The position numbers and the translations under genes are program-made. Of a stretch of DNA of 64,000 bases, positions 13,501 to 23,200 are shown in pieces. The notes under the pieces were generated by a model. It had not been told where the DNA came from, did not search any database, and worked only from the letters and a program-made list of their open reading frames with translations. How positions within the stretch are numbered: the first letter of the stretch is position 1; each line of letters begins with the position of its first letter. The DNA is from Ketobacter sp964016105. GTDB lineage: Bacteria; Pseudomonadota; Gammaproteobacteria; Pseudomonadales; Ketobacteraceae. The stretch lies in NCBI GenBank assembly GCA_964016105.1, contig CAXHEX010000002.1, forward strand, positions 322,686 to 386,685, in the 5' to 3' direction.

Positions 13501-16500
13501 TTGGATAGAACCGGAAGTGGCTATTACCATCAGCCTGATCACTAAAAAATTGTTTAACACCTTCGGCTGTGCGTTGAAAGCGCAACCGCAAACTATCATG
13601 CTGTACCACCACAGCCGCAAGTGCCTTGCGAATTTGCAGGTCTGTTAGTTTACTTTGGGGCTTGATATTTAAAAGTACCGACTGATTCCAGTGGTGCTCG
13701 TCCACGAACTGCTGGTTAAAAAACCAATGTTGAATGGGTGACAATACAGATTCGCCCATAACCATTCCTTGCTCGGCTATGATAGGCGTTTCCACTTCAC
13801 TGGCTCTTTCAGCCAATTCTTCAATGGTTTGATTTTCAAATATTTGCTTAGTGGTGAGGTGCAAACCAGCCAATTTGGCACGACTGATTATTTGAATACT
13901 GAGTATAGAATCGCCGCCCAACTCGAAAAAATTATCCCGTATACCAATTTCGTCCAAATTAAGAACTTGCTGCCATATATTCGCCAGGATAATCTCTTTT
14001 TCCGTTCTCGGCGGCACCCTTTGCAGCGCGTTTTGGTTTTCCAGAATGGGTTTTGGTAGCGCTTTTCTATCCAGTTTACCGTTTGCAGTAACGGGAAGCT
14101 GTTCCAAGGTTACGAAAGTGGCCGGAATCATATAATCCGGTAGGGTTTGCTTGAGTTCCGATTTTAATTCTATGCTGGTGGGCTGAATCCCCTCGCCAGG
14201 AACAATATAAGCAGCCAGGTATTTAACCCCAGGAATATCCTCTCGAGCTATGACAGCAACTTCACGTATGGTATTGATACTGCCAACGGCGGCTTCTATT
14301 TCGCTAAGTTCAATTCGAAAACCGCGAATTTTAACCTGCTGGTCGATTCGCCCCAGGTATTCAATATTGCCGTCGGGATAATATCGGACCTGATCCCCCG
14401 TTCTGTAAATGACGGGATCATCGCCGCTATCAAACGGATTGGGCAAGAATACCTCTTTGGTCAATTCATCACGATTGAGATAACCGTTAGCAACCCCATC
14501 ACCACTGGTGAAAAGCTCACCGGGCACACCGATAGGTACCGGTTGCATGGCGCCATCGAGCACATAGACTCGCGTGTTTGCAATGGGTTTTCCAATGGGC
14601 ACCGTGGCTCTTACGTCCGCAGGCCGCTTCATGGCATAGCAACAGGTGAAGGTGGTGTTTTCGGTGGGCCCATATCCGTTGATCAAGGTTAATTGCGGTA
14701 ATTCATCCAGCACCTTTAAACACAGCTTTGGAGACAATACATCTCCGCCTGCCAGCAATTGAGTTAACCCTTGAAGCTCTTCAATATGATATTCCGCAAT
14801 AAAATGAAACAAAGCCGCAGTTAACCAGGCGGCGTTAACCTGACCATTGCGTATAACGTCTCCAATTTCTTCGGCAGTAAGCTGCCCGGGAGGCGCAACC
14901 ACAACTTTGCCACCATTGAGCAGGGGAGCCCAGATCTCCAGAGTGGCTGCATCGAATGAAATGGGCGCGTACTGTAAAAACACCAGCCCCGAATCCATTT
15001 CCATAAAGTTGGTGTTTCGAACCAGTCGCACCACATTGCGATGCATAACCTCGATTCCTTTGGGCTTTCCAGTGGAACCGGATGTGTACATCACATAGGC
15101 CGCGGCTTTGGCTGCCACGGGTACGACCGGTGGTGCAATCACACTGTATTGCCCACAAAAGTCATCTAGATGGATCAGTTGATCAGGGTCAACCGGAAGC
15201 CGCTCAACCAGGCGCTGATGGCAGAGTATGACCTCAGTTTCAGCATCGTCGATCATGTGGCTAAGCCGATCCGCTGGATAGGCAGGATCCAACGGAACGT
15301 AGGCCGCCCCTACTTTTAAAATTCCCAGGAGTGCGGCAATAGTTTCGATGCTGCGCTCAGCGCACAAGCCTACACGGTGCCCTGCCCCAACGGACCTTTC
15401 TACCAAGCCATGGGCCACATGATCACTCAAGGCGTCCAGTTGAGCATAGGTAATTTGATCTTGGCCAAACTCAACGGCCACACGATCACCGTTCTGTTGT
15501 CGAATATCAGAGAACACCTGCACCAAACTGGCATCGCGTTCATACTCTCTGACATCACAATTCCATTGAAACAGAAGATTTTGCTTCTCTTCAGCAGACA
15601 GGTAGCTTAAATGATTGATAGTGTTTGACGGGGATTGCACCACATCAGCCAATAAATTTTCGTAATGGCCAATCATGCGTTCGATGGTGGCCACATCAAA
15701 CAGATCTGTTCGAAACTCCCAATCACCTTTCAAACACCCTTTTTCTTCACGCATGTTAATGGTGATATCGAACTTCGAGGTTTCAGATTCTTCGGGTAAT
15801 AATTCTATCTCCAAACCAGGAATGGACATTGAGCTGGTGCTGGTGGCATTCTGCAATACAAACATTACCTGGAACAAAGGCGTGTGACTCATTTCCCGAG
15901 CAACACCCAACTCATCCACAAGCCGCTCAAATGGAATATCCTGGTGATCGTAGGCCGCTGTGAGATTTTGATGCACTTGTTTTAAAAGTGATGTGAAACT
16001 GGGCTGGTTAGACAGATCACTTCTTATGGCCAGTGTATTTACAAAACAGCCTATCAAAGGCTCCACTTCGGGCCGTACCCTACCCGCGATGGGCGTACCC
16101 ACACAGATATCTTCCTGGCCACTGTAGCGATATAACAGCACCTGTAAGCTGGCAAACAGGGTCATAAATAATGTCACGCCCTGTTGTTTGGCGAGCTGGT
16201 TGAGCTTTTGAGTAATATCCGCGGTCAGATTGAAGTGAATATTCTTACCAGAATAACTGTGCTGGGGCGGCCGTTGAAAATCCGTTGGCAATTCCAACAC
16301 AGGAACACCATCCAATTTTGTTTTCCAATAGCTGAGCTGACGGTCAAGTCGTTGACCAGACAGCCACTCTCGCTGCCATACAGAGTAATCCGCATATTGA
16401 ATATTTAGATCCTTTAGCGGCGACCCCTTATCCTGGCGATAGGCATCGTATAACAGCGCCATTTCCTGGATGAATACACCCATGGACCAACCATCGGAAA

Positions 16501-17053
16501 TAATGTGATGCATGGTGACAATGATCACATGCTCGCTATTGCTTAAGCGGATTAATCGAGTCCGCAGTAAGGGACCATTTATCAAGTCGAAAGAGGTATG
16601 GGCATCCCCTTTATAACGGGCACGAATAACTTCGTCCTGCTCTTCTTTATCAAGAGGCTCGAGACTAATGGTGGGCAGTTCCCAGCGTTGATGTTCATTA
16701 ACCAGTTGCCGACCTTGCCCTTCTTCAGTGACGAACGTGGTTCTAAGGATTTCATGACGACGCACAATTTCATCAAAGCTCATGCGTAGAGCTTCCACAT
16801 CCAAAGCACCGCTTAAACGCAAAGCTGCGGAGATGTTGTAACTAGAATTGCCGGACTGAAGCTGATCGATGAACCATAAACGCTGCTGCGCATAGGACAT
16901 GGCCAACCGGTTAGTATCCCTTGGGAAGGGCCGAATGACATCCCGATTCGGCTCAGCGCCCTGATTTTTCTTCTTTTGAAGCTGCTTTAAAAGCGCCTCG
17001 CGTTGCTCTGGGGTGAGACTCGCAAGGCGGCTTAGTAACTTCTTGTCAGTCAT
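4511..17053 (-). CDS. NRPS-2: C-A-PCP-E-C-A-PCP-E-C-A-PCP trimodular synthetase
   Basis: A 4,180-residue trimodular NRPS adding residues 3-5. Motifs by approximate residue: C HHIISDG 184; A TSGSTGKPKG 658; PCP GGDSI 1048; E HHLVVDG 1239; C HHVVLDG 1712; A TSGSTGLPKG 2192; PCP GGDSI 2576; E HHLVIDV 2772; C HHILLDG 3243; A TSGSTGQPKG 3730; PCP GGHSL 4116. The two PCPs before E domains carry GGDSI, as expected. Pocket codes read by eye are DALWLGGTFK (close to gramicidin Val), DAFFMGCTFK (Ile/Val-like) and DAFFLGVTFK (Ile-like). E domains predict D-residues at positions 3 and 4. The N-terminus (LLSRLASLTPEQREALL) is a helical docking type. The C-terminus is a strongly acidic tail (SDSDLDQSEDLDDDFEEGSL) suited to the TubC-like domain of NRPS-3. 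The second E domain has an unusual DG-to-DV change. Substrate calls are inference. Confidence 0.97.
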   Translation of the reverse strand: MTDKKLLSRLASLTPEQREALLKQLQKKKNQGAEPNRDVIRPFPRDTNRLAMSYAQQRLWFIDQLQSGNSSYNISAALRLSGALDVEALRMSFDEIVRRHEILRTTFVTEEGQGRQLVNEHQRWELPTISLEPLDKEEQDEVIRARYKGDAHTSFDLINGPLLRTRLIRLSNSEHVIIVTMHHIISDGWSMGVFIQEMALLYDAYRQDKGSPLKDLNIQYADYSVWQREWLSGQRLDRQLSYWKTKLDGVPVLELPTDFQRPPQHSYSGKNIHFNLTADITQKLNQLAKQQGVTLFMTLFASLQVLLYRYSGQEDICVGTPIAGRVRPEVEPLIGCFVNTLAIRSDLSNQPSFTSLLKQVHQNLTAAYDHQDIPFERLVDELGVAREMSHTPLFQVMFVLQNATSTSSMSIPGLEIELLPEESETSKFDITINMREEKGCLKGDWEFRTDLFDVATIERMIGHYENLLADVVQSPSNTINHLSYLSAEEKQNLLFQWNCDVREYERDASLVQVFSDIRQQNGDRVAVEFGQDQITYAQLDALSDHVAHGLVERSVGAGHRVGLCAERSIETIAALLGILKVGAAYVPLDPAYPADRLSHMIDDAETEVILCHQRLVERLPVDPDQLIHLDDFCGQYSVIAPPVVPVAAKAAAYVMYTSGSTGKPKGIEVMHRNVVRLVRNTNFMEMDSGLVFLQYAPISFDAATLEIWAPLLNGGKVVVAPPGQLTAEEIGDVIRNGQVNAAWLTAALFHFIAEYHIEELQGLTQLLAGGDVLSPKLCLKVLDELPQLTLINGYGPTENTTFTCCYAMKRPADVRATVPIGKPIANTRVYVLDGAMQPVPIGVPGELFTSGDGVANGYLNRDELTKEVFLPNPFDSGDDPVIYRTGDQVRYYPDGNIEYLGRIDQQVKIRGFRIELSEIEAAVGSINTIREVAVIAREDIPGVKYLAAYIVPGEGIQPTSIELKSELKQTLPDYMIPATFVTLEQLPVTANGKLDRKALPKPILENQNALQRVPPRTEKEIILANIWQQVLNLDEIGIRDNFFELGGDSILSIQIISRAKLAGLHLTTKQIFENQTIEELAERASEVETPIIAEQGMVMGESVLSPIQHWFFNQQFVDEHHWNQSVLLNIKPQSKLTDLQIRKALAAVVVQHDSLRLRFQRTAEGVKQFFSDQADGNSHFRFYPKDLSNLVDDAIESALKHACDEIQASLDLGNGPLLAVGYITLPKDQRKLLLVVHHLVVDGVSWRILLDDFGRALNAVQAGEELQLGYKTTSYQQWAAGLEEFVEYGHLNAELNYWRAIVEQEKPLLPFDQTATLSTVADTQVYSAYLNTELTQALLRDVHKAYRTEINDVLLTSLARTLSDWSGNVTTLLDMEGHGREIFSDRFDLSRTVGWFTSVYPVLLKYQNGQSITDNLKSIKEQLRHIPGRGFGYGALRYYSEQAKDVFSEVPSADIVFNYLGQFDSIIENNTWFELAREGRGQEHSSASHEPHPLSINSHIVDGRLQVDWIYSEKHFTTETIEHLSHQFFVAIEQLISQCSRPDVFGYTPSDFPLSGLDQGQIDRLVGRNQSITSIYPLSPMQEGMLFHSLFDNDHGVYFEQLSVEVLGGVDREVLKQSWAIVVNRHPALRSAFLWQELDRPLQIVHNKIDMEVIDIDWRHIDVNQEKMRFDAWLEKDRQRGFDFENPGLMRLAWIDMPDNRARLVWSFHHVVLDGWSLPLVMGEVFQTYGLLVKGEEATLPSAGSYEDFISYLEQVDKGDALQFWKLYLSEFEAATPLPNLKSGNNSDEKVFLENALVLDESFTTRIQNFAREQHVTLNTVLQAAWGVLLARYSGERDVVFGTTVSGRPTDLPNVENIVGLFINTLPLRIVLDERSTIGPLLKKMQEEQVDLRRFEFTPLVDIHRYSEVPGDQSLFDSILVFENYPVGEAVHSADELLDFGHITTIEHTNYPITLIIEPAKQLLVKLSYDSALFENAAIERILQHLKTLLHGMLSQPDVPLVRLPMLSEDERNNLLHNWNPAPANYPKNLCLHQIFEKHVKAHPEHIAVVCGNTEITYRELNIRANRAARLLFENGVKADDLVAIALERSVEMIVSTIAVLKVGAAYVPLDSEYPDDRVGYMLGHTAAPVVITDTAHSQRIASIVSNSKLRTQVLLVEDVVEKSSNYSGENLLLDFSPSPSRTAYVIYTSGSTGLPKGVEVNQLSVIRLVLDANYFSLEHQDRVCHLSNVSFDAATFDIWAPLLNGAGLVIYSKEMILNPELFFNEILRTNTNVSFFTTALFNMYMATKPEIISQFKVLMIGGEALDPSITRLALNKYKPKHLLNCYGPTENTTFSTFNELEYLPENASNVPIGRSISGSTAYILDINKQPVPIGVKGEIYLGGDGVAIGYLNDTERTQQSFIPDPFSNTQGARLYKTGDIARYREDGLIEILGRADDQVKIRGFRIELNEVESNLTRVDVIKDAVVLVKIDDAKQKRLVAYIKSEHKLDITEVRQKASEFLPKHMMPAAFVFMEEFPLTANGKVDKRKLPEPVYESSNTNQYVAPRNRKEEILVDIWEQVLKADTVGIHDNFFELGGDSILSIQIISRAKRAGLHLTAKQIFDFQTIGELAEVAKDVQDIILAEQGLVEGRVSLTPIQKWFYESKFTGSDHFNQSLLLKTSKTITPDHLMAAWEALILQHDALRTRFKVTPSEVQQYVVAPKKSTNIVQDIFEVVNLSGLPANLRYEQIEQLSNNAQATLNLEHGPVMRLVYFDLGVEDEARLLIVIHHLVIDVFSWRILLEDLQTALGSLLKSARIDLGSKTTSFQQWADALTEFAYSDQIAADADYWLSLSSPSGHLLADYAGENTIADVELVESALDTNTTSRLLKQAGSAYQTEINDLLLTALGRSLCSIAEGKSLVLDLEGHGREHIDDKLDVSRTVGWFTSIYPVILSTDTQSDLGLSIKSTKENLRAIPRKGMTFGVLKHLGDSAIQNKLSKLDNSEVSFNYLGQLDQISNADSLLSSTTESTGEEIAPLAKRKYKIEVSAKVHDGQLQVIWRFGARLFARSTIERLSLRFSEELTRIVDYCCSGDHCGYTPSDFPLSQLDQTQIDGLLPRQGVETVLPLSPVQEGMLFHALYEPDSWVYFDQMVVPITGAVNEKAMFDAWRTVVSRHQILRTSLLWENVPVPLQIVHKRVDLHLQEYDWSKLDADSALQKFQRFLIDDRNLGFNFKQPSIMRLNWVALPNQENRLVWSFHHILLDGWSMPVVFAELFSIYDSLVAGDSVSELPNPPRYQDFIHWQQSQDQAKAKAYWRDYLSGFTAPTPIPVKNSQALINQLEETQNVAAKYLEKEVAIGGNLLLGIQGLAKQSHLTLNHIMQGLWAILLSRYSNEHDVLFGTTVSGRPAELNGIESMVGLFINTLPMRMQVENNASFIDWLKLQQEKQTEAKNYEYSSLVDVQNCCETPLKQAMFESILVFENYPIDETLEQTQASLNIGTVEAFQQTNFPLTLIIIPGNELVLRFSYDSHSFSTDTIDRILVHIQQMLMAIESNPSIAIGDIPIISMGEHQKQVYGWNETERSFPSSVNLARLFTEIAKKRPENIACDFSGRLVTYDLLDRRTNQLARALIKKGVQAGDRVALCIDRSISMIEAVLATLKAGAVYVPVDPSYTKERIEYMLKDVGAEIIVVGANSLSVFDDLEPSLRHGLVESDVLTNEARSLPDGEVETSISTDSSDLAYVIYTSGSTGQPKGVCVPQVAVSRLVLNSDYVQFSTGDRVGHASNVSFDAATFEMWGALLNGATLVGISKEESLDPHEFGLKIKEKAISTLFLTTALFNALLKQDAQVFAPLKYCLFGGEACDPNVVSSMIESGNKPQHLLHVYGPTENTTFSTWYEITEVLPGANTIPIGKPIANSTAYILDSEQRPVPVGVAGEIFVGGLGLADGYLNKADLTAKSFVADPFKPSLKMYRTGDLGRYLDDGSIEILGRLDDQIKIRGFRVELGEVETAINRLPAIKENTVVVHQQPNTGKQLIAYCELVDPSNEPDVAELKAKLKQTLPYYMVPSALVYLGALPITPNGKVDKRALPEPTDADYVSTEYVSARNPIEATLIEIWQQVLEKERVGIFDDFFDLGGHSLLINRVAMQLKQKLSVDLPLRTLFEVPTIAALSEIISAVSISDSDLDQSEDLDDDFEEGSL

Positions 17054-17146
17054 TAATCGATGTGCCCGTATGGAAAGTGCGAAGCCGGAACCATAAACAA
17101 ACGCAATAGATATGCGGAATTTGATCCAGATTCGCTATATAAAACT

Positions 17147-17168
17147 GGGCGGTTCGTTACAACCGCCC
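17147..17168. terminator. Hairpin between NRPS-1 and NRPS-2
   Basis: GGGCGGTT and AACCGCCC form a perfect 8-bp stem with a 6-nt loop in the 182-bp gap between NRPS-1 and NRPS-2. On the minus (transcribed) strand it is followed by AGTTTTATATAG, a weak U-tract. On the plus strand it is followed by TTTATTGCTTTTATTG. It could be a partial terminator, a processing or stability element, or an antisense terminator. Confidence 0.4.
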
Positions 17169-17235
17169 TTTATTGCTTTTATTGTAAACTATAATTCTAT
17201 TTGCTTCCTGCTATGCCCCCCTAACCCCATAAGAA

Positions 17236-20200
17236 TTAAAGGTTTTTCAAATCATCCTCCGACAACCCCTCAATCTCAGCCAGCAGGTCAGCCATTTCCA
17301 TATCCTCGGCGGATTCCAGCTCCGCCTGTAACAGGTGTAGAGCGATATTCTCGATAGTGGGTTCCTCAAACAGTGAACTGAGAGGAAGCTCCACGTTAAA
17401 ATATTCTCGAACTCTGGATACCACCTGTGTCGCCAATAAAGAGTGACCACCCAGATCAAAAAAGTTGTCCGTTACCCCAACCTTGTCCAATTGCAGTACA
17501 TCCTGCCAAATATCAGCCAGGGCACTTTCCGTTTCATTACGAGGTGCAACATAGACCTTTTTGTCCACGTTGGCATCACCAGGCATGGGCAGGTTGCGCT
17601 TGTCCACCTTGCCATTGGGTGTTAGCGGAAACTGATCCAACACCACATAGGCCTTGGGCACCATATAGTCAGGCAGGCTTTTCTTAATCCTGTCTTGCAG
17701 CGCAACCAGATCACCCTGATCCATCTGCACATAAGCCACCAAGCGCTTGTCACCGGGCACATCTTCCCGCGCCAGAACCACGGTTTCCCTCACCCCTTCA
17801 AATTGGCTAATAGTGGACTCTATTTCACCCAATTCAATACGATAGCCTCGTATTTTAACCTGATCATCAATTCGGCCCATGTACTCCACCACACCATTGG
17901 GGAGCAAACGGCCTAAATCGCCGGTTTTATACAAATAATGGTACAGACCTACGGTGCGCTCCACTTCTGTGCCGAAGGGATTATTGACGAATCGTTGCTG
18001 CGTTAAATCAGGTCGATTGAGATAACCATGGGCTAGACCCTGACCACCCACATGAATCTCCCCTGGCACTCCCACAGGTACAGGATTCAAATGCTGATCA
18101 AGGATATAAAAATCCAAGTCAGGAATCGGCCGCCCAATCAAACTTTGCTTACGGTCGAGATCTTGCTCTGTAATGCGGTGATAGGTAACATGCACCGTGG
18201 TTTCAGTGATACCGTACATGTTGATCAACTGAGGTTGATCCAGGCCATGGTGATCATGCCACTTCTGCAAAGCGGCAAAATCCAGGGCTTCGCCACCGAA
18301 GACCACGTAGCGCAGACGCATACGGCTGGCCAACTCTGGGCTATCTTCCCTGCTGTATTCATCAAATCGAATAAATTGGGTGAAGGCAGACGGCGTCTGA
18401 TTCAGCACGGTGACACCTTGCTCGCACACCAATCGATAGAAATCTTCTGTGGATTTAGCCACTTTGGTGGGAATAATGACAGCTTTACCGCCAAAGAATA
18501 GGGCTCCCCACAGCTCCCAGACGGAGAAATCAAATGCAAACGAGTGAAAAACGGACCAAACATCCTGCTGGTTAAAGCTGAACCACTGGTCTGTGGCAGA
18601 GAATAGACGAATTACATTACTGTGGGGAATTAATACCCCTTTCGGCTTGCCAGTGGTTCCTGATGTGTAGATTACATAAGCCACATCATCCGGCCCGCTC
18701 ACCGGTTCCAGGTTGTCACTAGGTTGGGTGCCCAACTCTGCTGAAAGCGTATCCAACACCACCGGAGAATAATTACCGCTGGGCAATTCCGATTGAATAT
18801 CCGTTTCTGTTATCAGCAACTGAACACCGGCATCTTCGATTATGAAGCGAATTCTGTCTTCGGGATTAGCGGGATCAATGGGCACATAGGCACCGCCCGC
18901 TTTAAGCACCGCCAGTATGGCCACCACCATATCCAGATTGCGATTAAGACTGATACCCACCAACTGGTTGGTACTCACCCCCTGCTTTCTCAAATAATGA
19001 GCCAGTTGGTTGGAGCGCCTATTGAGTTCGCTGTAACTGAGACATTCCTCATCCAACTGCACTGCCGGATTGTCACCATAGAGCTGGGCACTGGTCTCAA
19101 CCCGCCCGTGTATGGTTTCATTGAAATCGTAGGCTTGAGGTTGATGATTCCATTCGTTGAGAATGGTCTGCTGTTCGGTATCACTCAATAAAGGTAATTC
19201 CGAAATCCGCATATGAGGATGCTCGACCACGGTCTCCAGCACCCGTTCTAAATGGCCCACCATGCGGTGAACTGTGGCGCGATCGAACAAATCCGTATTG
19301 TATTCGATCATCCCTTGCAGACCATCAGCGCCCTCTTCCAAATTCAGGGTGATATCGAATTTTGCGGTTTTCGCTACGGAAGGCAACATCTCCACGGATA
19401 CGCCAGGCATACTCATATCCAACGTATTGGCCGCATTCTGTAATGTGAACATGACCTGGAACAAAGGCGTGTGACTTTTGTCCCGCGCCACACCCAATGC
19501 ATCCACCAACTTCTCAAACGGAAGATCCTGATGACTGTAGCCGGCCAATGTGACATCTTGTACTTGGAGCAAGAGATCAACGAATCTAGGATCGTTTTCC
19601 AAGTCTACCCGTAGAGCCAGACTGTTAACAAAACAACCAATCAGCGACTCAAATTCCGGTCGAGCACGATTGGCAACCGGGGTTCCGATACAAATATCGG
19701 TTTGCCCGCTATAGCGACTCAAAAGGCCATAGAAACCTGACAGCAGCGTCATAAACAGGGTTACACCCTGATCTCGACTCAAGGCGTTTAATTGCTGTGT
19801 CAACTCTTGGGTGAGTTTCACTGGCTCATAACTGCCATTGAATGTCATCACCGCAGGCCGAGGCCGGTCCGTGGGCAACTCCAGCACAGGCACGCCCCGA
19901 AGATGTTCACGCCAATAACCCAACTGATGATCAAATACGGGGCCTTCCATCCACTGCCGCTGCCAGCTTGCATAATCAGCATACTGCACAACCAGCTCAG
20001 GCACCCTCGCTTCATCACTTTCCACGATGGAGCGATATAACTCACCCATTTCGTCAATGAGTATTCCCAATGACCAACCATCGGAAATGATGTGATGCTT
20101 GGTGAGTAAAAGCACATGTTCCTGGTCGCCAGTTTGGAGCAAACGGGTGCGTAACAGTCGAATTCGACGAGCCTTATTCAACGCCCCCAAGACCAAGTCA

Positions 20201-23200
20201 AAAGAGCGCGTGGCTTCATCTTCCGCCAAGCGAATAATTTCCGCTTCCCGTTCTTCCGTATCCAAATGACGTAAATCCCGAACATCCATAAACCAATCGC
20301 TTGGCTCGCGGATCACTTGGGTGGCTCTCCCATCATCTATTAAAAATGACGTGCGCAGAACCTCATGTCTTTGCACCAAAGCCTGAAACGCTTTGCGTAA
20401 CGCATTTACGTTAAGTTGCCCGCTCAAACGCAATGCTGCTGGCATATTGTAGGAAGTACTGATGTTGTATTCAGAGTTGCCAGTTTCCAACTGATTCAAA
20501 AACCACAGCCGCATTTGGGCAAAGGACAAAGGCAGGTCGCCATCTCGAGCAACTGGATGCACTGGCGGCGGCGCCAAATCAGACAAACCTCCTGAGTGAT
20601 CAAGCTGGGCACAAAGTTCAGCAATAGTGGGTGACGTGAACAGACTTTTTACTTGCAGATCCACGCCAAATTCGTCCCGCACACGGGATACACATTTGGT
20701 GGCCAACAAGGAGTGACCGCCCAGCTCGAAAAAGTTGTTGTGAATACCCACCTGCTCCAAGCCCAACACGTCTTGCCAGATAACGGCCATACGCTGTTCA
20801 CGTTCGTCTCGAGGGCTTACAAACCCGGCTTGCAGCAGATCCGCCACACTGGGCTCCGGTAATGCACTGCGATCAATCTTGCCATTGGGGGTCAGCGGGA
20901 AAGCATCAAGCAAAACAAAAGCGGCAGGCATCATGTATTCCGGTAACTGCTGTTTCAGGGTCTCCCGGACAGGGCCGATTACCTTATCCCCATCAATGTC
21001 ACCATCAACTGTTTCACTCACCAGATAACCAACCAATATTTTGCTACCGGCCGCATCTTCACGAGTCACCACCAAACAGTCTTTAACAGCGGCAACGTTT
21101 TTAATGCAAGACTGAATCTCACCCAGCTCGATACGGAAACCACGTACTTTTACTTGATGGTCAATTCGACCCAAGTACTCCAGGGTACCTTCACCGCTGT
21201 AACGCACAAGATCACCGGTTCGGTACATGCGGTTATTTTGGGCGGACTGATCGAATGGGTTTTCAATGTAGCGCTCTGCAGTCAATTGCTCCCTATTTCG
21301 ATAGCCACGGGTAACCCCGGCTCCAGCCAAATACAGTTCACCGGCAAGGCCCGGCGCCACCAGCTGCCCGTGGGGGTTAAGCACATAGGCCTGGGTATTA
21401 TTAATGGGTTTACCAATACTGGCGGGCTTGCCAACCTCACGCAAAGTGAAGGTGGAATAAGTGGTATCTTCCGATGGCCCATAGAGGTCGTACACTCGCT
21501 TAACCTGGGTTTCATCGTAAAGGGAGTCAACCAAACTGGCTGACAACGCCTCACCCGCTAAATTGATAATGGCCACTGACGCCGGAATATCACCGGACTG
21601 AAGTAAAGTGGCTATGGCCGAAGGTACCGTATTGAGCAAACGCACCTCGGATGCGGCTGGAATATTACCAAGCTCTAAAATAGTATCCGCTAAAATCACT
21701 TTGCCACCGGTAGCCAGGGTGACAAAAAACTCGAACACTGACAGATCAAAGCAAATGGAAGTGGCCGCCAGCACACCGTTTAAATCATCTTGACTGTAAA
21801 CGGTTTGCGCCCATTGAACCAATGCGATCACATTTCGATGTTCGATCATTACCCCTTTAGGCAATCCGGTGGAACCGGATGTGTAAATCACATAGGCCAA
21901 TTGCTGAGGCTCAATATTCAGATCCAAATTATCTGACGGGTATTGAGACAGGGATTCTGCGAGTTCGTCTATAAACGCAATCTGCAGCGATGCCTTATCC
22001 GTGGGCAGCAGGGAACTGTAGCAACTTTCCGATATCACAACGGGCGCGTCGGAATCCTGCAACATGTAGGCTACCCGGTCAGACGGGTAATTAGGATCGA
22101 TGGGAACGTAGGCTCCCCCGGCTTTAAAAATCGCCAGCAAAGATATTAACAACTCCGTGCGTCGACTCATGCAAACGCCAACTAAAGACTCAGACTCAAC
22201 GCCTCGTTCAACCAGATAGCGGGCTAATTGGTTAGAGCGCTGATTTAATTCTTCATAGGAAAGCCGTTGATCACCACAAACATAAGCAACTTCATTGGGT
22301 TGTTGACGAACTTGCGCTTCAAATAAACCATGGATATTAGATATGTCGGTTAGGGCAAGTTGATTGTCATTGAGCTGCTGCAATAACAATTCTTTTTCCT
22401 GGGGCGACAGGATGTTGATATTGCCGATAGGTTGCTGGGGATCGGCAATGACGCTGTCCACCAACTGCTTGAGATGCTCCACCATTTGAACCATGGTGTC
22501 CCGCTCGAACAAATCTGTAGAAAATTCCAGATTACCCTTGAGCACACCGGATTCTTCCGAAAACTCCAGGGTCATATCGAACTTGGAAGTACCCGGCGCG
22601 GTATGCAAACTTTCCACGTTCACACCGGCCAGATTGAATTCTTCATCGATGGTGCTGTTCTGCAGCACAAACATCACTTGGAAAACCGGGGAATAGCTCA
22701 GATCCCGGGGAATAGAAAGCGCCTCAACAACCCTTTCAAAGGGCATCTCCTGATTGGAGAATGCCCCTTGGGTAACCTTACGCACCCGTTGCATCAGCTC
22801 AGTAAAGCTAGGGTTGCCGGACAAGTCAGTTCGCAGGGCAAGGGTATTTACAAAAAAGCCAATGAGCTTTTCCAGCTCCGGTGTGGTTCGGTTGGCGATG
22901 GGTGTACCCACACAAATATCTTCGCCCTGGGTGTAGTGATGAAGCAGAACCTTAAAGCTGGTAAGCAGGGTCATGTAAAAGGTCACGCCCTGGTTGCGAC
23001 TGATTCGCTTCAACTCAGCCACTTGGTTTTTATTTAACTCGAAGTAGTAATTGTCGCCTTGCAGACTTTGTTCCGGTGGCCGAGGGTGATCCAGAGGCAT
23101 ATCCAAAACCGGCACGTCTTTTAGGTGATCAACCCAGTAGTCCAATTGGTTGGACAGCAGTCCGCTTTCGAATAACTGTTTTTGCCAATGGGCAAAATCC

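Noticed and set aside
22432..23037. Long plus-strand open frame of 201 codons inside NRPS-1
   Set aside because: It lies antisense to the C and A domains of NRPS-1, with no family features, and is a shadow of strong coding bias. The same applies to other antisense frames in NRPS genes.
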